A stretch of DNA of 64,000 nucleotides from Acidobacteriota bacterium. Lineage in GTDB: Bacteria; Acidobacteriota; Thermoanaerobaculia; Multivoradales; Multivoraceae. The DNA lies in NCBI GenBank assembly GCA_026707545.1, contig JAPOWR010000001.1, positions 1,889,778 to 1,953,777 of the forward strand, read 5' to 3'. Below are positions 55,752 through 64,000 of this stretch, one piece after another (within the stretch, counting starts at the first letter, position 1; every line of letters starts with the position of its first letter). The notes beneath the pieces are model-generated. The model saw only the letters and a program-made list of their open reading frames with translations. It made no database searches and was not told the origin of the DNA. The translations under genes and the position numbers were made by a program.

Positions 55752-56561
55752 ATGACGACGACGGCAACCGGAACAGGAGCGGCGTCGCCGTTCGGGGGCC
55801 GCGCGGCCCTCGTCACCGGCGGCGGCAGCGGCATCGGACTGGCGATCGCGAGAGGCCTCGCCTGGGGCGGAGCGAGCGTCGCCCTCGGCGGACGCCGGCA
55901 CGACGTGGTCGAGGCGGCCGCCGCCGACCTGCGCGCGCTCGGCCTCACCTGCGGCGCGGTCGCCGGCGACGTCTCCACCGCCGACGGCGCCCGCCGACTG
56001 GTTGACCGGGCAGCTCTTGACCTCGGCGGGCTCGACATCCTCATCAACTGCGCCGGCGTCTACCGCGCCGGACCGCTCGCCAACGAGCAGGCGGCCGGGC
56101 CCGACCCCGTCGACCTGGTCGTCGACATCGACCTGAAGGGTGTGCTCTTCGTGACCCGGGCCGCGATCCCATATCTCCGTGCAAGCGGTGGCGGCGGATC
56201 GATCGTCAACATCTCGTCGTCGCTCACCCAACTGCCGCTTGCCAACTGCTCCGTCTACACCGCCGCCAAGGCCGGCGTCGACGCGTTGACACGCGGCCTC
56301 GCGGCCGAACTCGCCGGCGATCGGATTCGCGTGAACGCGGTGCTTCCCGGAGTCGTGCGCACCCCGATCTTCGAGACGATCATGCCGACGGAACAGGCCG
56401 CCGCCTTCCTCGACGGCTTCGCCGAAGAGGTGCCGCTGGGCCGGATCGGCGAGCCGGACGATGTTGCGCGCGCGGTCGTCTTCCTGTGCGACCCGGCGAA
56501 CGACTGGATCACCGGAACGCTGGTTGCCGTGGACGGCGGCCTGAGCCTGGGATCCCGGTAG
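55752..56561 (+). CDS. short-chain dehydrogenase/reductase
   Basis: A 269-residue classical SDR. Cofactor loop TGGGSGIGLAI is near residue 22, NCAGVYR near 98, the catalytic Ser is in NISSSLTQL, Tyr and Lys in YTAAKA, and VDGGLSLGSR ends the chain. The start is ATG 55752; the long upstream extension of this frame is the opposite-strand shadow of elp3. Substrate is unknown. Two strong hairpins follow the stop. Confidence 0.93.
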   Translation: MTTTATGTGAASPFGGRAALVTGGGSGIGLAIARGLAWGGASVALGGRRHDVVEAAAADLRALGLTCGAVAGDVSTADGARRLVDRAALDLGGLDILINCAGVYRAGPLANEQAAGPDPVDLVVDIDLKGVLFVTRAAIPYLRASGGGGSIVNISSSLTQLPLANCSVYTAAKAGVDALTRGLAAELAGDRIRVNAVLPGVVRTPIFETIMPTEQAAAFLDGFAEEVPLGRIGEPDDVARAVVFLCDPANDWITGTLVAVDGGLSLGSR

Positions 56562-56573
56562 TCCACCGGGTGC

Positions 56574-56617
56574 GCCGGCCCTCTGGCCGGCATCCGGGCC
56601 GACGCCGCGAAGCGGCG
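56574..56617 (+). terminator. two tandem GC hairpins after SDR gene
   Basis: GCCGGCC and GGCCGGC pair around a CTCT loop (56574-56591). Eleven bases on, CGCCGC and GCGGCG pair around a GAA loop (56603-56617). No T-run follows, so they may act as processing or Rho-assisted terminators rather than classical ones. They separate the SDR gene from the methyltransferase 28 bp later. Confidence 0.45.
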
Positions 56618-56645
56618 AGGCGCTGCAGCCATACTCCCCTTTCCC

Positions 56646-57410
56646 ATGGACGCCACCACCCAGGCCGCGCTCCGCCAGATCAACCGCGACTTCTACAGCC
56701 GGCACGCGGCCGACTTCGACCGCACGCGCCACCCGGGCGGCTGGCCCGGCTGGCAACGGGTCGTCCAGGCCACCGCACGAACCACGGACCGGCCCGTCCG
56801 TGTTCTCGACCTTGGCTGCGGCAACGGGCGCTTCGCCCTGTTCCTGGACCGGAATCCCGGCCTCCGCCACGATCGACCCCTCTCGTACCTCGGCATCGAC
56901 CAGAGCAGGGAACTCCTCGAAGCTGCCCTCTCAGCCTGCGCCGACCGCGACCACATCCGGTTCGAGGTCGACGACATCGAGAACTGCGTCCTCGACGAAG
57001 CGACTCACGACCTGGTCACCCTCTTCGGCGTCCTCCACCACCTCCCGGGTTTCGAGTCCCGACGCCGTGCCCTCGAACGCGCCGCATCGGCCGTGGCACC
57101 GGGGGGCCTCCTTGCCCTCACCTGCTGGCAGTTCGCCGACGATCCCCAATTCGAAAGTCGCCGGCTCCACTGGGCTTCGGAAGCCGGCGTCGACCGGGCG
57201 GAACTCGAACCCGGAGATCACCTGCTGCGCTGGGGGCCGGGCGATTCGGACGCCCGCCGCTACTGCCATCACACCGGCGAAGCGGAACTCGAACGCCTCG
57301 TCGCCAGCCTGCCGTTGGCCGAAGTCGGCCGCTACCGCTCCGACGGACCCGACGGCCGGCAGAATCTCTACTGGCTGGGTGCTCGCGACGGTGCTGCTAC
57401 TTTGAGCTGA
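56646..57410 (+). CDS. class I SAM methyltransferase, Trm9-like
   Basis: A 254-residue methyltransferase. N-terminal block INRDFYSRHAADFDRTR, SAM loop VLDLGCGNGRF (53-63), an acidic LGIDQS region for the ribose and the FGVLHHLPG motif near 126 are as in Trm9/ALKBH8-type tRNA methyltransferases, which methylate cm5U34 to mcm5U. The resemblance in the first 30 residues (family proteins start with a DFSATR-like segment) supports a tRNA role, and elp3 nearby makes the substrate, but a small-molecule methyltransferase is not excluded. Confidence 0.88.
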   Translation: MDATTQAALRQINRDFYSRHAADFDRTRHPGGWPGWQRVVQATARTTDRPVRVLDLGCGNGRFALFLDRNPGLRHDRPLSYLGIDQSRELLEAALSACADRDHIRFEVDDIENCVLDEATHDLVTLFGVLHHLPGFESRRRALERAASAVAPGGLLALTCWQFADDPQFESRRLHWASEAGVDRAELEPGDHLLRWGPGDSDARRYCHHTGEAELERLVASLPLAEVGRYRSDGPDGRQNLYWLGARDGAATLS

Positions 57411-57426
57411 AGGAGGACCGCAACCC

Positions 57427-58893
57427 ATGAAGTCCCTGTGTCCCGCTCTGGTCGCCTCCATCCTGCTGACCGCTCTCCCCGCCGTTGCCCAGCAGGAGGA
57501 GACCTACGACTACTGGCAGCCGCAGCGGCAGATGGTCCGCCTGGGCCAGCAGGCGATCTTCATGTGCAACGGCCTGTTCACCTCGAACCGGACGCTCGAG
57601 CAGGTCTTCGCGCAGGAACTCGCCTACCTTCCGGAGCCGGTCGGAACCGCGGAAAGCGGCGACTACGAGGTCAACCACGAACGTAAGGCGGTGACGATCG
57701 GCTCGGGCCACGGCGTGCCGAAGATGCGGGCCGCTTTCCGCGACGGAATCGGCTGCGTCGTCCTCGCGCCCGATCAGACGCTGGGCGACATCGACAGCCT
57801 GCCGGCGATCGAGATGCCGCCACCGGCCGGCGACGCGGCGAAGATCCCCTGGCCGGACGGCGACAAGACCGGTCCGATCTCACTGCTATCCGAAGTCGAC
57901 ACTGCCGCACTCCAGGCCGCCTCCGACTGGGCCTTCGACCGCGAGTCGCCGCAGCAGGTCACGCTCAGCCTGCTCGTCGTGCATCGCGGCGAGATCGTCC
58001 ACGAGCGTTACGCCGACGGCGTCGACATGACGACGCGCACGCGCACCTGGTCGACCGCGAAGAGCATCGCCTCGACGCTCATCGGCATGCTGGTCGACGA
58101 CGGCAAGCTGGCGCTCGACGAGCCGCTCGGCTTCGACTTCCTGCCTGCGAAAGCCGCGGCGCCCGAGACCGATCCCCGGTCCACGATCACCCTGCGTCAC
58201 GCGCTGAACATGTCGAGCGGTCTGCAGACCGTCGACAACGGCGGGCAGGAGTACGCCGTCGGCTCCGGCATGTCCTACTGGGCCGGCGCCAGTTCCGTCC
58301 TGGGCGCCCGCCGCCGCGCCCTGATCCGCGAGCCGGGCGCCAACTGGGACTACGAGAACTACGACACCCTGCTCGCCGTCTACGCGATGAAGCGCGCCCT
58401 CGGCAGCGAGAAGAAGTATCACGAGTTCCCGCGCAAGCGCCTGCTCGACCGGATCGGCATGCGGAACACCCTGCTCAGCACCGACCGCTTCGGCGACTTC
58501 ATCCTCAGCAGTCAGGTCTACACCAGCGCCCGCGACCTGGCCCGATTCGGCCTCCTCTACCTCCAGAACGGCGTCTGGAACGGCGAACGCCTCCTCTCCG
58601 AAGAGTGGATCGACTTCGTCCGCACCCCGGCCCCCTCGACCGCCGACCGCGGCAACTTCTACGGCGGCCAGTTCTGGCTCGTCCCCGACGAGCGCAGGGA
58701 CGTCGCCAGGGACGCCTACTCCACCGCCGGCAACCGCGGCCAGTACGTCGTCATCGTCCCCTCCCACGACCTCGTCATCGTCCGCCGCGGCCTCGACTGG
58801 GGCCGCCAGGGCTTCGACCGCTGGGACATGACGCGGGAGGTCGTGAAGGCATTTCCGAGTGCGGCTACGGCGCCGTCTGCGGCGTCGGACTGA
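57427..58893 (+). CDS. class C beta-lactamase-like serine hydrolase, exported
   Basis: A 488-residue exported hydrolase with a signal peptide (1-21, ending AVAQ), a leader domain (about 22-150) and a beta-lactamase/transpeptidase-like domain from about 155. Nucleophile Ser209 and Lys212 lie in the SxxK motif WSTAKS, Tyr309/Asn311 form the YxN motif in WDYENYDT, and TAGNRGQ near the end stands where KTG/HTG is expected. This family includes esterases, D-aminopeptidases and beta-lactamases; the specific substrate is unknown. It starts at ATG 57427, 16 bp after the methyltransferase stop, behind GGAGG. Confidence 0.91.
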   Translation: MKSLCPALVASILLTALPAVAQQEETYDYWQPQRQMVRLGQQAIFMCNGLFTSNRTLEQVFAQELAYLPEPVGTAESGDYEVNHERKAVTIGSGHGVPKMRAAFRDGIGCVVLAPDQTLGDIDSLPAIEMPPPAGDAAKIPWPDGDKTGPISLLSEVDTAALQAASDWAFDRESPQQVTLSLLVVHRGEIVHERYADGVDMTTRTRTWSTAKSIASTLIGMLVDDGKLALDEPLGFDFLPAKAAAPETDPRSTITLRHALNMSSGLQTVDNGGQEYAVGSGMSYWAGASSVLGARRRALIREPGANWDYENYDTLLAVYAMKRALGSEKKYHEFPRKRLLDRIGMRNTLLSTDRFGDFILSSQVYTSARDLARFGLLYLQNGVWNGERLLSEEWIDFVRTPAPSTADRGNFYGGQFWLVPDERRDVARDAYSTAGNRGQYVVIVPSHDLVIVRRGLDWGRQGFDRWDMTREVVKAFPSAATAPSAASD

Positions 58894-58969
58894 GCAGCGC
58901 CAGCCACGCCCAAGGTCTGCGCGCGCAGCCTGGGTTAGGGTTCGCGGGTTCCACGACTGGGAGCTGGTG

Positions 58970-59272
58970 ATGACGATCGACGAGTTCGTTGCCGATATGG
59001 CGGTGAAGGCGGGGGGTATCGATCCCCTTGGGAAGAGGTTGCTGTTCCTGCTGGACGACGAGCAGATGCTGATCGACGGGACGGGGGAGACGAACGTCGT
59101 CTCGAAGGTGTCGGGGCAGGAGGTCGAGACGGACTGCACGGTGCGGATGTCGCTCGACACGTTCGGCAAGCTGCAGCGCAAGGAGATCAAGCCGTTCATG
59201 GCCGTCGCCTCGGGGAAGATCAAGGTCAAGGGCGACATGTCGATTGCCGCCAAGCTGAAGAAGCTGACCTGA
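58970..59272 (+). CDS. SCP2 sterol-binding domain protein
   Basis: A 100-residue protein made of one SCP2-type lipid-binding domain: FLLDDEQMLIDG, CTVRMSLDTFGKL, the IKPFMAVASGKIKVKGDMSIA segment in short, and KLKKL at the end. SCP2 domains bind sterols, fatty acids or other hydrophobic ligands in the cytoplasm. The start is the ATG at 58970 (an overlapping GTG is 3 bases upstream). The sulfotransferase TTG start lies 2 bases after its stop. Confidence 0.87.
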   Translation: MTIDEFVADMAVKAGGIDPLGKRLLFLLDDEQMLIDGTGETNVVSKVSGQEVETDCTVRMSLDTFGKLQRKEIKPFMAVASGKIKVKGDMSIAAKLKKLT

Positions 59273-59274
59273 GC

Positions 59275-60516
59275 TTGACGAATCCGTCGATCCGGATCCG
59301 GCAGCCGGTCGCGGTCAGGGCCGTCAACCGTGCCGGGGCGGTTGCTCGCCGGTGCGGGTTGAGGCCCTTCGCGCTGACGCCGGAGAAGATCCTGGAGAAG
59401 GCGCGGCAGGCCAGTGGGTTCGAGGTGCGCGATCCGATGTTCCGCGAGGGGCTCGAGCGTCTCGTACACGGACTTGAGACGCACGCGCGGTTGAGCACGT
59501 TCGGACGGCTGGCCGCCCGCGGCACCGTGCAGCGCTCGGCGGACTCACGCTCCCGGGTCGAGCGAGCCTTCGCTGAACACCCGGAGATCGGTGACGAAGA
59601 GATCCAGGCGCCGGTCTTCATCGTCGGCACGCCCCGGAGCGGGACGACGATCCTCCACGCCCTGTTGCACCTGGATCGGGACCACCGGGCGCCGCTCTCC
59701 TGGGAGTGTCTCCTGCCCCACCCGGCGCCGCGCCCGGACGACTACGAGGACAACGAGCGGATCGAGACCGTGCGCAAGGAGTTCGACCAGATCTTCCAGC
59801 TCGTGCCGGACTTCAGGCGCAAGCACTACATGACCGCCGACTCGCCACAGGAGTGCATCGGCATCACGGCCCTCCACTTCGCGAGCTTCCAGTACGTCGC
59901 CATGGCCTGGCTGCCGGAGTACCACGACTGGCTCGCGAAGGCCGACCAGGTCAGGAACCTGCAGTGGCACCGGCGGTTCCTGCAGTTCCTCCAGTCGGGC
60001 GGCGTTCCCGCCCATCGCTGGCTGTTGAAGTCGCCCGTCCACCTGATGCGGCTGCGGGCTCTCTTCGAGGTCTACCCTGACGCCCGGGTCATCGTGACCC
60101 ATCGCCACCCGGCCGACGTCGTCCCCTCGGTGGGGAGCCTGATCTCGTCGATGCGGTCGTTCTACTCGGACCACGAGGACACGCTGCGAACCGGGCGGGA
60201 GCAGCTCCTGATCTGGGCCGACTACTTCGCCCGGTTCCTGCACGACCGCCGGGAACTCGGTCGCGAGGAGCAGATGGTCGATGTCTTCTTCGACGACTTC
60301 GTCAAGGACCAGATGTCGGTCGTGGACTCGATCTACTCACGCTTCGGCTGGAACCTGCGGCCCGAGGATCGGGACAGGATGGAGCGTTTCCTGCAGCGGG
60401 AGCGCCGGGGAAAGCACGGCGCCCATGTCTACTCGCTCGATCAGATCGGTACGACACCGGCCGAGATCGACGACGAGTACGCCCACTATCTCAACTTCCT
60501 GGAGACACAGCGATGA
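59275..60516 (+). CDS. sulfotransferase-family protein
   Basis: A 413-residue sulfotransferase. The PAPS 5'-loop is FIVGTPRSGTTILH (about 115-128). The 3'-phosphate segment VIVTHRHPADVVPS is near 275 and KSPVHLMRL near 249. Sequence continues with YFARFLHDRRE and the C-terminal part FGWNLRPEDRDRM. Larger members of this family, paired with SCP2 and DUF1214 proteins, are common in actinobacteria and marine bacteria; acceptors are generally unknown, and a sterol-like or lipid acceptor is suggested by the SCP2 partner. The start is TTG 59275, 2 bases after the SCP2 stop. Confidence 0.9.
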   Translation: MTNPSIRIRQPVAVRAVNRAGAVARRCGLRPFALTPEKILEKARQASGFEVRDPMFREGLERLVHGLETHARLSTFGRLAARGTVQRSADSRSRVERAFAEHPEIGDEEIQAPVFIVGTPRSGTTILHALLHLDRDHRAPLSWECLLPHPAPRPDDYEDNERIETVRKEFDQIFQLVPDFRRKHYMTADSPQECIGITALHFASFQYVAMAWLPEYHDWLAKADQVRNLQWHRRFLQFLQSGGVPAHRWLLKSPVHLMRLRALFEVYPDARVIVTHRHPADVVPSVGSLISSMRSFYSDHEDTLRTGREQLLIWADYFARFLHDRRELGREEQMVDVFFDDFVKDQMSVVDSIYSRFGWNLRPEDRDRMERFLQRERRGKHGAHVYSLDQIGTTPAEIDDEYAHYLNFLETQR

Positions 60517-61577
60517 GCGACAGCGACTTCGAGAGCCGGCAGGCGCTGCACGAGTTCCTGGACGTGGTCCGCAACGCGGAGCAGACGTTCCTCGACCCCG
60601 AAAAGGAACTCGACCACCAGGGCCACGTGGACGGCTACCAGCACCTGTTCCACCTGATGCAGATCACGGTGGACTTCTACCTCCACAACGACCCCCTGCG
60701 GCCCCGGCTCGTGCGGCTCACGGACGGAACCCGCAAGCTCTACGGGGACAACGTGGACTCGGTCTACTACTTCTCCCAGGTCCGGGGGGACCAGGAGTAC
60801 GTCCTCCGCGGGCGGCACTTCGGCAGTTGCTACCTGAGCTTCTGCCTCTACGGCGGCGATCCCAACGGCGAACTGGCGGACCGGGTGACGCTCAACGTCA
60901 ACCACCGCGACATCGCGTTCGAGGACGACGGGTCGTTCGAAATCAGGCTCACGCCCGATCCGCAGGGTCCGAACGAGTTCCGGATCGACCCGGACTCCGT
61001 CTCGCTCTTCACACGCGAGTACTTCCTCGACCGCGCGTCGTCGAAAGAGAGCGTCCTCAGCATCGAGAACGCCTCGCCGCAGCCGCCCGCGTCGCCGCTG
61101 GACGACGCAGAACTCGCGCGGCGCATCCGCAGCATGGCGATGTTCTTCATGTGCACGACCTGGATCGCGCCGCTGCCGGTGCACCTGCCGTTCAACGAGT
61201 TCTGCGAGCCGTGGGAGTTCGACCCGGAGCAGGGAGGTTGGGGAACGGTCGACAACATCTACTGCTTCTGCCGCTTCCGGCTGCAGGAGCACGAGTACCT
61301 CAAGGTGCGTTTCCGGTCACCGGAGGCCTGCTACTGGGGCCTCCAGACCTGGAACTACCTGATGCAGTCGATGAACTACGAGGACTTCCAGGTGTGCGTC
61401 AACAAGCAGACCGCGGTACCCGAGCCGGACGGCAGCTACGTCATCTACCTGAGCCACCGGGAGGCGCCGAAGAACTGGATCAGCGCCGCCGGCTACAACG
61501 AGGGCGTTCTCTTCGCCCGCTGGCTGCTTGCGGAGGAGCTGCCCGAGACCCCGGAGGTCGAGTTGGGGGAGTGGTAG
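60513..61577 (+). CDS. DUF1214-containing protein
   Basis: A 354-residue protein whose C-terminal part has the DUF1214 pattern: CYWGLQTWNYL, NKQTAVPEPDGSYVIYLS and PKNWISAAGYNEG..FARW. The N-terminal helical region (about 1-70) is separate. No catalytic function is established for DUF1214. Its ATG overlaps the sulfotransferase stop (ATGA at 60513), completing a three-gene SCP2-sulfotransferase-DUF1214 operon. It converges on the secreted HExxH protein over 53 bp with a hairpin between. Confidence 0.85.
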   Translation: MSDSDFESRQALHEFLDVVRNAEQTFLDPEKELDHQGHVDGYQHLFHLMQITVDFYLHNDPLRPRLVRLTDGTRKLYGDNVDSVYYFSQVRGDQEYVLRGRHFGSCYLSFCLYGGDPNGELADRVTLNVNHRDIAFEDDGSFEIRLTPDPQGPNEFRIDPDSVSLFTREYFLDRASSKESVLSIENASPQPPASPLDDAELARRIRSMAMFFMCTTWIAPLPVHLPFNEFCEPWEFDPEQGGWGTVDNIYCFCRFRLQEHEYLKVRFRSPEACYWGLQTWNYLMQSMNYEDFQVCVNKQTAVPEPDGSYVIYLSHREAPKNWISAAGYNEGVLFARWLLAEELPETPEVELGEW

Positions 61578-61590
61578 AACCGTGTCGGAC

Positions 61591-61622
61591 GTTCTGCCTC
61601 GCTTGACCGAGGCGGTCGGAAC
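61591..61622. terminator. hairpin between convergent genes
   Basis: GTTC-T-GCCTCG pairs with CGAGGC and, across a small bulge, with GAAC (61591-61622) around a 6-nt loop. Lying in the 53-bp gap between two convergent stops, it could serve both strands as a terminator. No strong T-run flanks it. Confidence 0.45.
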
Positions 61623-61630
61623 GCTGGAAC

Positions 61631-64000
61631 TCAAGGGCGGCAACTATCGGTGAACGCACCGCTGTCCGTGATTGCCGGTGCCGGTGGACCGGGCTCCTTC
61701 GTGTAGGTCCAGGTCCTGTCCGTCTCCGTGTCGGTGACCGAAATGTCGAGCCCGAGGTCCGTGGCGGCAGCCGAATACACCCAGTGATTGCCGTTCACGG
61801 CACAACCGTCGAGCACCTTGATCAGCATCTCCCAGTTGTTGGGATCGAAGAAGTAGAACAGGCCGGAGTTGTTCGTGCCGCCAGGCACCCTGCTCGCTGC
61901 ACCCTCTAGACCATCCGCCGTGGACCAGTCCACCTTCACCTCGAAGCGGCCGTCGACGAGGCACAGGGACGAGCCCGCTTCCTCGCAACCCGAATGGGAT
62001 GTGGCAACGTCGGTCAGCGGCTCCGACGCGATCGGCGCAGGCGACGCAGAGCAGGCCCGTGGGAATGCCGTGGCGTCCGTGATGGCGGGAGCCGGTCGTC
62101 CGGGCTCGTTCCGGTACTCGCTGAAGTCTCCCGTCCTGGTGTCCGTGACCCGGATCGAGTAGCCGAGGTCGGTGGTCGAGGCTCCGTACACCCAGTGGTG
62201 GTTGTTGACCGAGCAGCCGTCCAGCACCTTGATCAGGATCTCCCAGTTGTCCTCGTCGAAGAACCGGAACAGCCCGGAGTCCTTCGTGGCCTTGGGCACG
62301 ACCACGGCCGGCCCGCTTCTGCCGTCGCTGGTCCACCACTTCGCCTCCACCGTGTAGCGACCGCTGTGCAGACAGAGCGTCAGGTCGCTCGCCTCGCAGG
62401 GTTCCCCGGGGGTCGGGTCCGGGTCCGGGTCGGGCTCGGGGTCCGGGTCGGGTTCGGGGTCCGTCGTGGAGACGCTGGCGGAGAACCGCGACCGTCCACC
62501 CGTGATGTGGCTCCAGTAGTCCGGTACCTGGTCGCGGAATCGAGCGTGCACAGCCAGCCCGTCGGGGTCGGGCGATGCGCCCGGATCCACCAGGTAGACG
62601 AAGCCCGCGTTGAAGTCCGTCTGGGCTTGCGCCGCCGAGGGGCTCCGCAAGCCGTGGACATCCAGGACCTGCTGGATCGACACGTTCTCACGCACGCCGG
62701 CGTAGCGGAAGACGGACTGCTGCCGTGGGTCCCGGAGGATGAAGAAATCGGGCACTTCGCCTACGTCGGCGAGCCCCATCAGGTACAGGTCGAGCCAGGA
62801 GAAGCCGCCGTTCCAGACGCCGTTGTACGGGGTGAACGTGCCGTCGCCGTTGTCGCGCCAGTCCTGTCCTCCCATCAGGGATGTCGCGCCGTCCTGGTCC
62901 GGGTGCCAGGGGAACGCCGCGGGGGCGTGAAGCCATGCCTGCCAGTGGCACAGGCAACCGTCCCCGACCAGAGGCACCGACTGGCCGTTGCGGTTCCGGG
63001 AGACGTAGGCGAGCCACATGTGCGAGAACTCGTGGGCGAACAGCCACAGCCCGTAGTCGTAGCGGCTGCCTTCACCGGCTCCACTCCGGTACACCTGGTC
63101 GGAGTAGATCCAGACGGGGGAAGCCCAGCGGCCCTTGAGCCGCCTTGTGCCGCAGGGAGGACCGCCAATCGTGGCTGGGCGCCCAATGCCGTCGACGGGG
63201 TCGTTCGCGTAGTACGGCCTGAACGGTGTCGTGGCTTCCTGCTTGTCGATGCGGAACTGGTTGTGGAAGACGAGCAGATCGAACTCGTCGTCCAGGCTGT
63301 TGGTGAGGTGACATGCGATGCCGTCGAGATTCCTCACCGTCGGGTAGTTGAACACCTCGTACTGGTACTGCGCGGCGCGGCTCGTGGCCTCCGACAGGTC
63401 GGTGTTGGGGCCGGTCGCGTTCGGCAGGCGGAACTGCGCCACGTTTGACGATTCCCCCTCGACGTATCTGCCGCCGTCGAAGTGCGCGGCGCTGGCGAAC
63501 ACGGCCACGGGCGTTCCCTCGAGGCCGGTGATGTTCGCCAGCAACGCGATGCGGCGGGGGTCTGTCGTCTCCACCACTCCCGCGACGCCCGTCCCGGATG
63601 CCAGCCTCAAAGCCCCGTCCGTCACGTAGAACCGCCAGTCGAAGTCCAGGTCCCCCGAACCCGTCCACCAGGGCTGCTCCACGTCGAAGAACAGGCGGTA
63701 CACGTAAAGGTGCCCCCGTGGCGGCACCGGGGGCGGCTCCCTCAGTGTGAACTCGACGATCACGCCACCCGTACCCGACTGCTGCAGGGTCACGTTCAGC
63801 AGGTCGAGGTGGCCCGGCAGGCCGATGTCCCGGCCGTGGCTCAGCTCCGCGATGACGGCGCCGCGCGACCTCCTCTCGGGTCCCAGCAGCCCGACGATGC
63901 CGTCGCTGAAGGAGATGCTGTTGTCGTAGTTGAGACGCACGCTTCCATCCGAGGCCAGGATCGCCTGGAAGCGGGTCGGCGTCCGTGGAGCCACACCATG
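61631..64000 (-). CDS. secreted HExxH metalloprotease-like protein with duplicated C-terminal modules, 5' end cut
   Basis: The visible 789 residues continue past the right edge, so the N-terminus and any signal are missing. The visible start resembles a beta-rich module (FQAILASDGSVRLNYDN, SFSDGIVGLLG). A zinc motif HEFSHMWLAYV (HExxH) with a downstream FSWLDLYLMGL block follows, the layout of a secreted metallopeptidase family. After an Asp/Pro repeat linker (DPEPDPDPEP) come two ~110-residue copies of one module, each opening with a CL...GR block and holding KVLDGC, HWVY and PAPAITD. From memory, this C-terminal module is frequent on acidobacterial secreted proteins. It may be surface-attached and proteolytic. 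Confidence 0.87.
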   Translation of the reverse strand, partial: HGVAPRTPTRFQAILASDGSVRLNYDNSISFSDGIVGLLGPERRSRGAVIAELSHGRDIGLPGHLDLLNVTLQQSGTGGVIVEFTLREPPPVPPRGHLYVYRLFFDVEQPWWTGSGDLDFDWRFYVTDGALRLASGTGVAGVVETTDPRRIALLANITGLEGTPVAVFASAAHFDGGRYVEGESSNVAQFRLPNATGPNTDLSEATSRAAQYQYEVFNYPTVRNLDGIACHLTNSLDDEFDLLVFHNQFRIDKQEATTPFRPYYANDPVDGIGRPATIGGPPCGTRRLKGRWASPVWIYSDQVYRSGAGEGSRYDYGLWLFAHEFSHMWLAYVSRNRNGQSVPLVGDGCLCHWQAWLHAPAAFPWHPDQDGATSLMGGQDWRDNGDGTFTPYNGVWNGGFSWLDLYLMGLADVGEVPDFFILRDPRQQSVFRYAGVRENVSIQQVLDVHGLRSPSAAQAQTDFNAGFVYLVDPGASPDPDGLAVHARFRDQVPDYWSHITGGRSRFSASVSTTDPEPDPDPEPDPDPDPTPGEPCEASDLTLCLHSGRYTVEAKWWTSDGRSGPAVVVPKATKDSGLFRFFDEDNWEILIKVLDGCSVNNHHWVYGASTTDLGYSIRVTDTRTGDFSEYRNEPGRPAPAITDATAFPRACSASPAPIASEPLTDVATSHSGCEEAGSSLCLVDGRFEVKVDWSTADGLEGAASRVPGGTNNSGLFYFFDPNNWEMLIKVLDGCAVNGNHWVYSAAATDLGLDISVTDTETDRTWTYTKEPGPPAPAITDSGAFTDSCRP

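Noticed and set aside
53922..56561. 879-residue plus-strand ORF
   Set aside because: Its first two thirds are the mirror of elp3, which has clear motifs. Only the SDR part from 55752 is real.

Overview
The window is high-GC, densely coded bacterial DNA, with short gaps and many 4-base start/stop overlaps. The gene content points to Acidobacteriota, possibly a Thermoanaerobaculia-like lineage. The signs are secreted proteins with carboxypeptidase-regulatory-like folds, a secreted HExxH protein ending in two copies of a roughly 110-residue module (a type I associate with that phylum), a TonB-type transducer, and AlkP-superfamily phosphohydrolase pairs. This placement is an inference from protein style, not from a marker gene. 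No rRNA, tRNA, CRISPR array or insertion sequence was recognised.

Layout. 1-5440: a truncated myo-inositol oxygenase, a small membrane protein, a PrdB/GrdB-like selenoprotein read through an in-frame TGA with a SECIS-like hairpin, then msrB, a lipoprotein carboxylesterase, an RRM protein and a secreted protein. 5514-13734: a membrane-anchored protein, a DEAD-box helicase and a MutS-like ATPase in one run, DUF2461, then glpF-glpK and a crotonase. 13758-27975: ppk1, a HAMP/SpoIIE phosphatase, a TrmJ-type methyltransferase, a Ski2-like helicase, nth, an epimerase, a TonB protein, two secreted proteins of unknown role, a TauE-type permease and an SDR. 27988-34402: a six-gene minus-strand operon of two AlkP-superfamily enzymes, a ribbon-helix-helix-like peptide, a four-TM membrane protein, a GT2 glycosyltransferase and a thioesterase, mostly with overlapping stops and starts.

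34538-40462 is the accessory part. It holds DUF429 plus a sulfotransferase, a DUF433/PIN-like toxin-antitoxin pair behind a long inverted repeat, a structured non-coding stretch, an orphan PIN-domain protein with a large unknown C-terminal region, and small unknown or decayed genes with more A/T in the codons.

40463-47540 looks like a carbon-oxidation region: an ANL-type acyl ligase, a periplasmic quinoprotein dehydrogenase with a Tat-type Rieske partner, and a divergent aldehyde dehydrogenase. It is followed by a GNAT plus OSBS/NSAR-type enolase pair that fits D-to-L amino acid conversion. 47556-57410 carries an SDR and a crotonase, an NAD-salvage cluster (nicotinamidase-like, nadE, pncB) joined to elp3, another SDR and a Trm9-like methyltransferase. 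57427-64000 holds a class C serine hydrolase, an SCP2/sulfotransferase/DUF1214 operon and the truncated secreted HExxH protein.

The best lead is the selenoprotein at 1238-2134, which conventional gene calling would split into two fragments. The AlkP/GT2/membrane-protein operon and the PIN-fusion island are the best candidates for undescribed systems.
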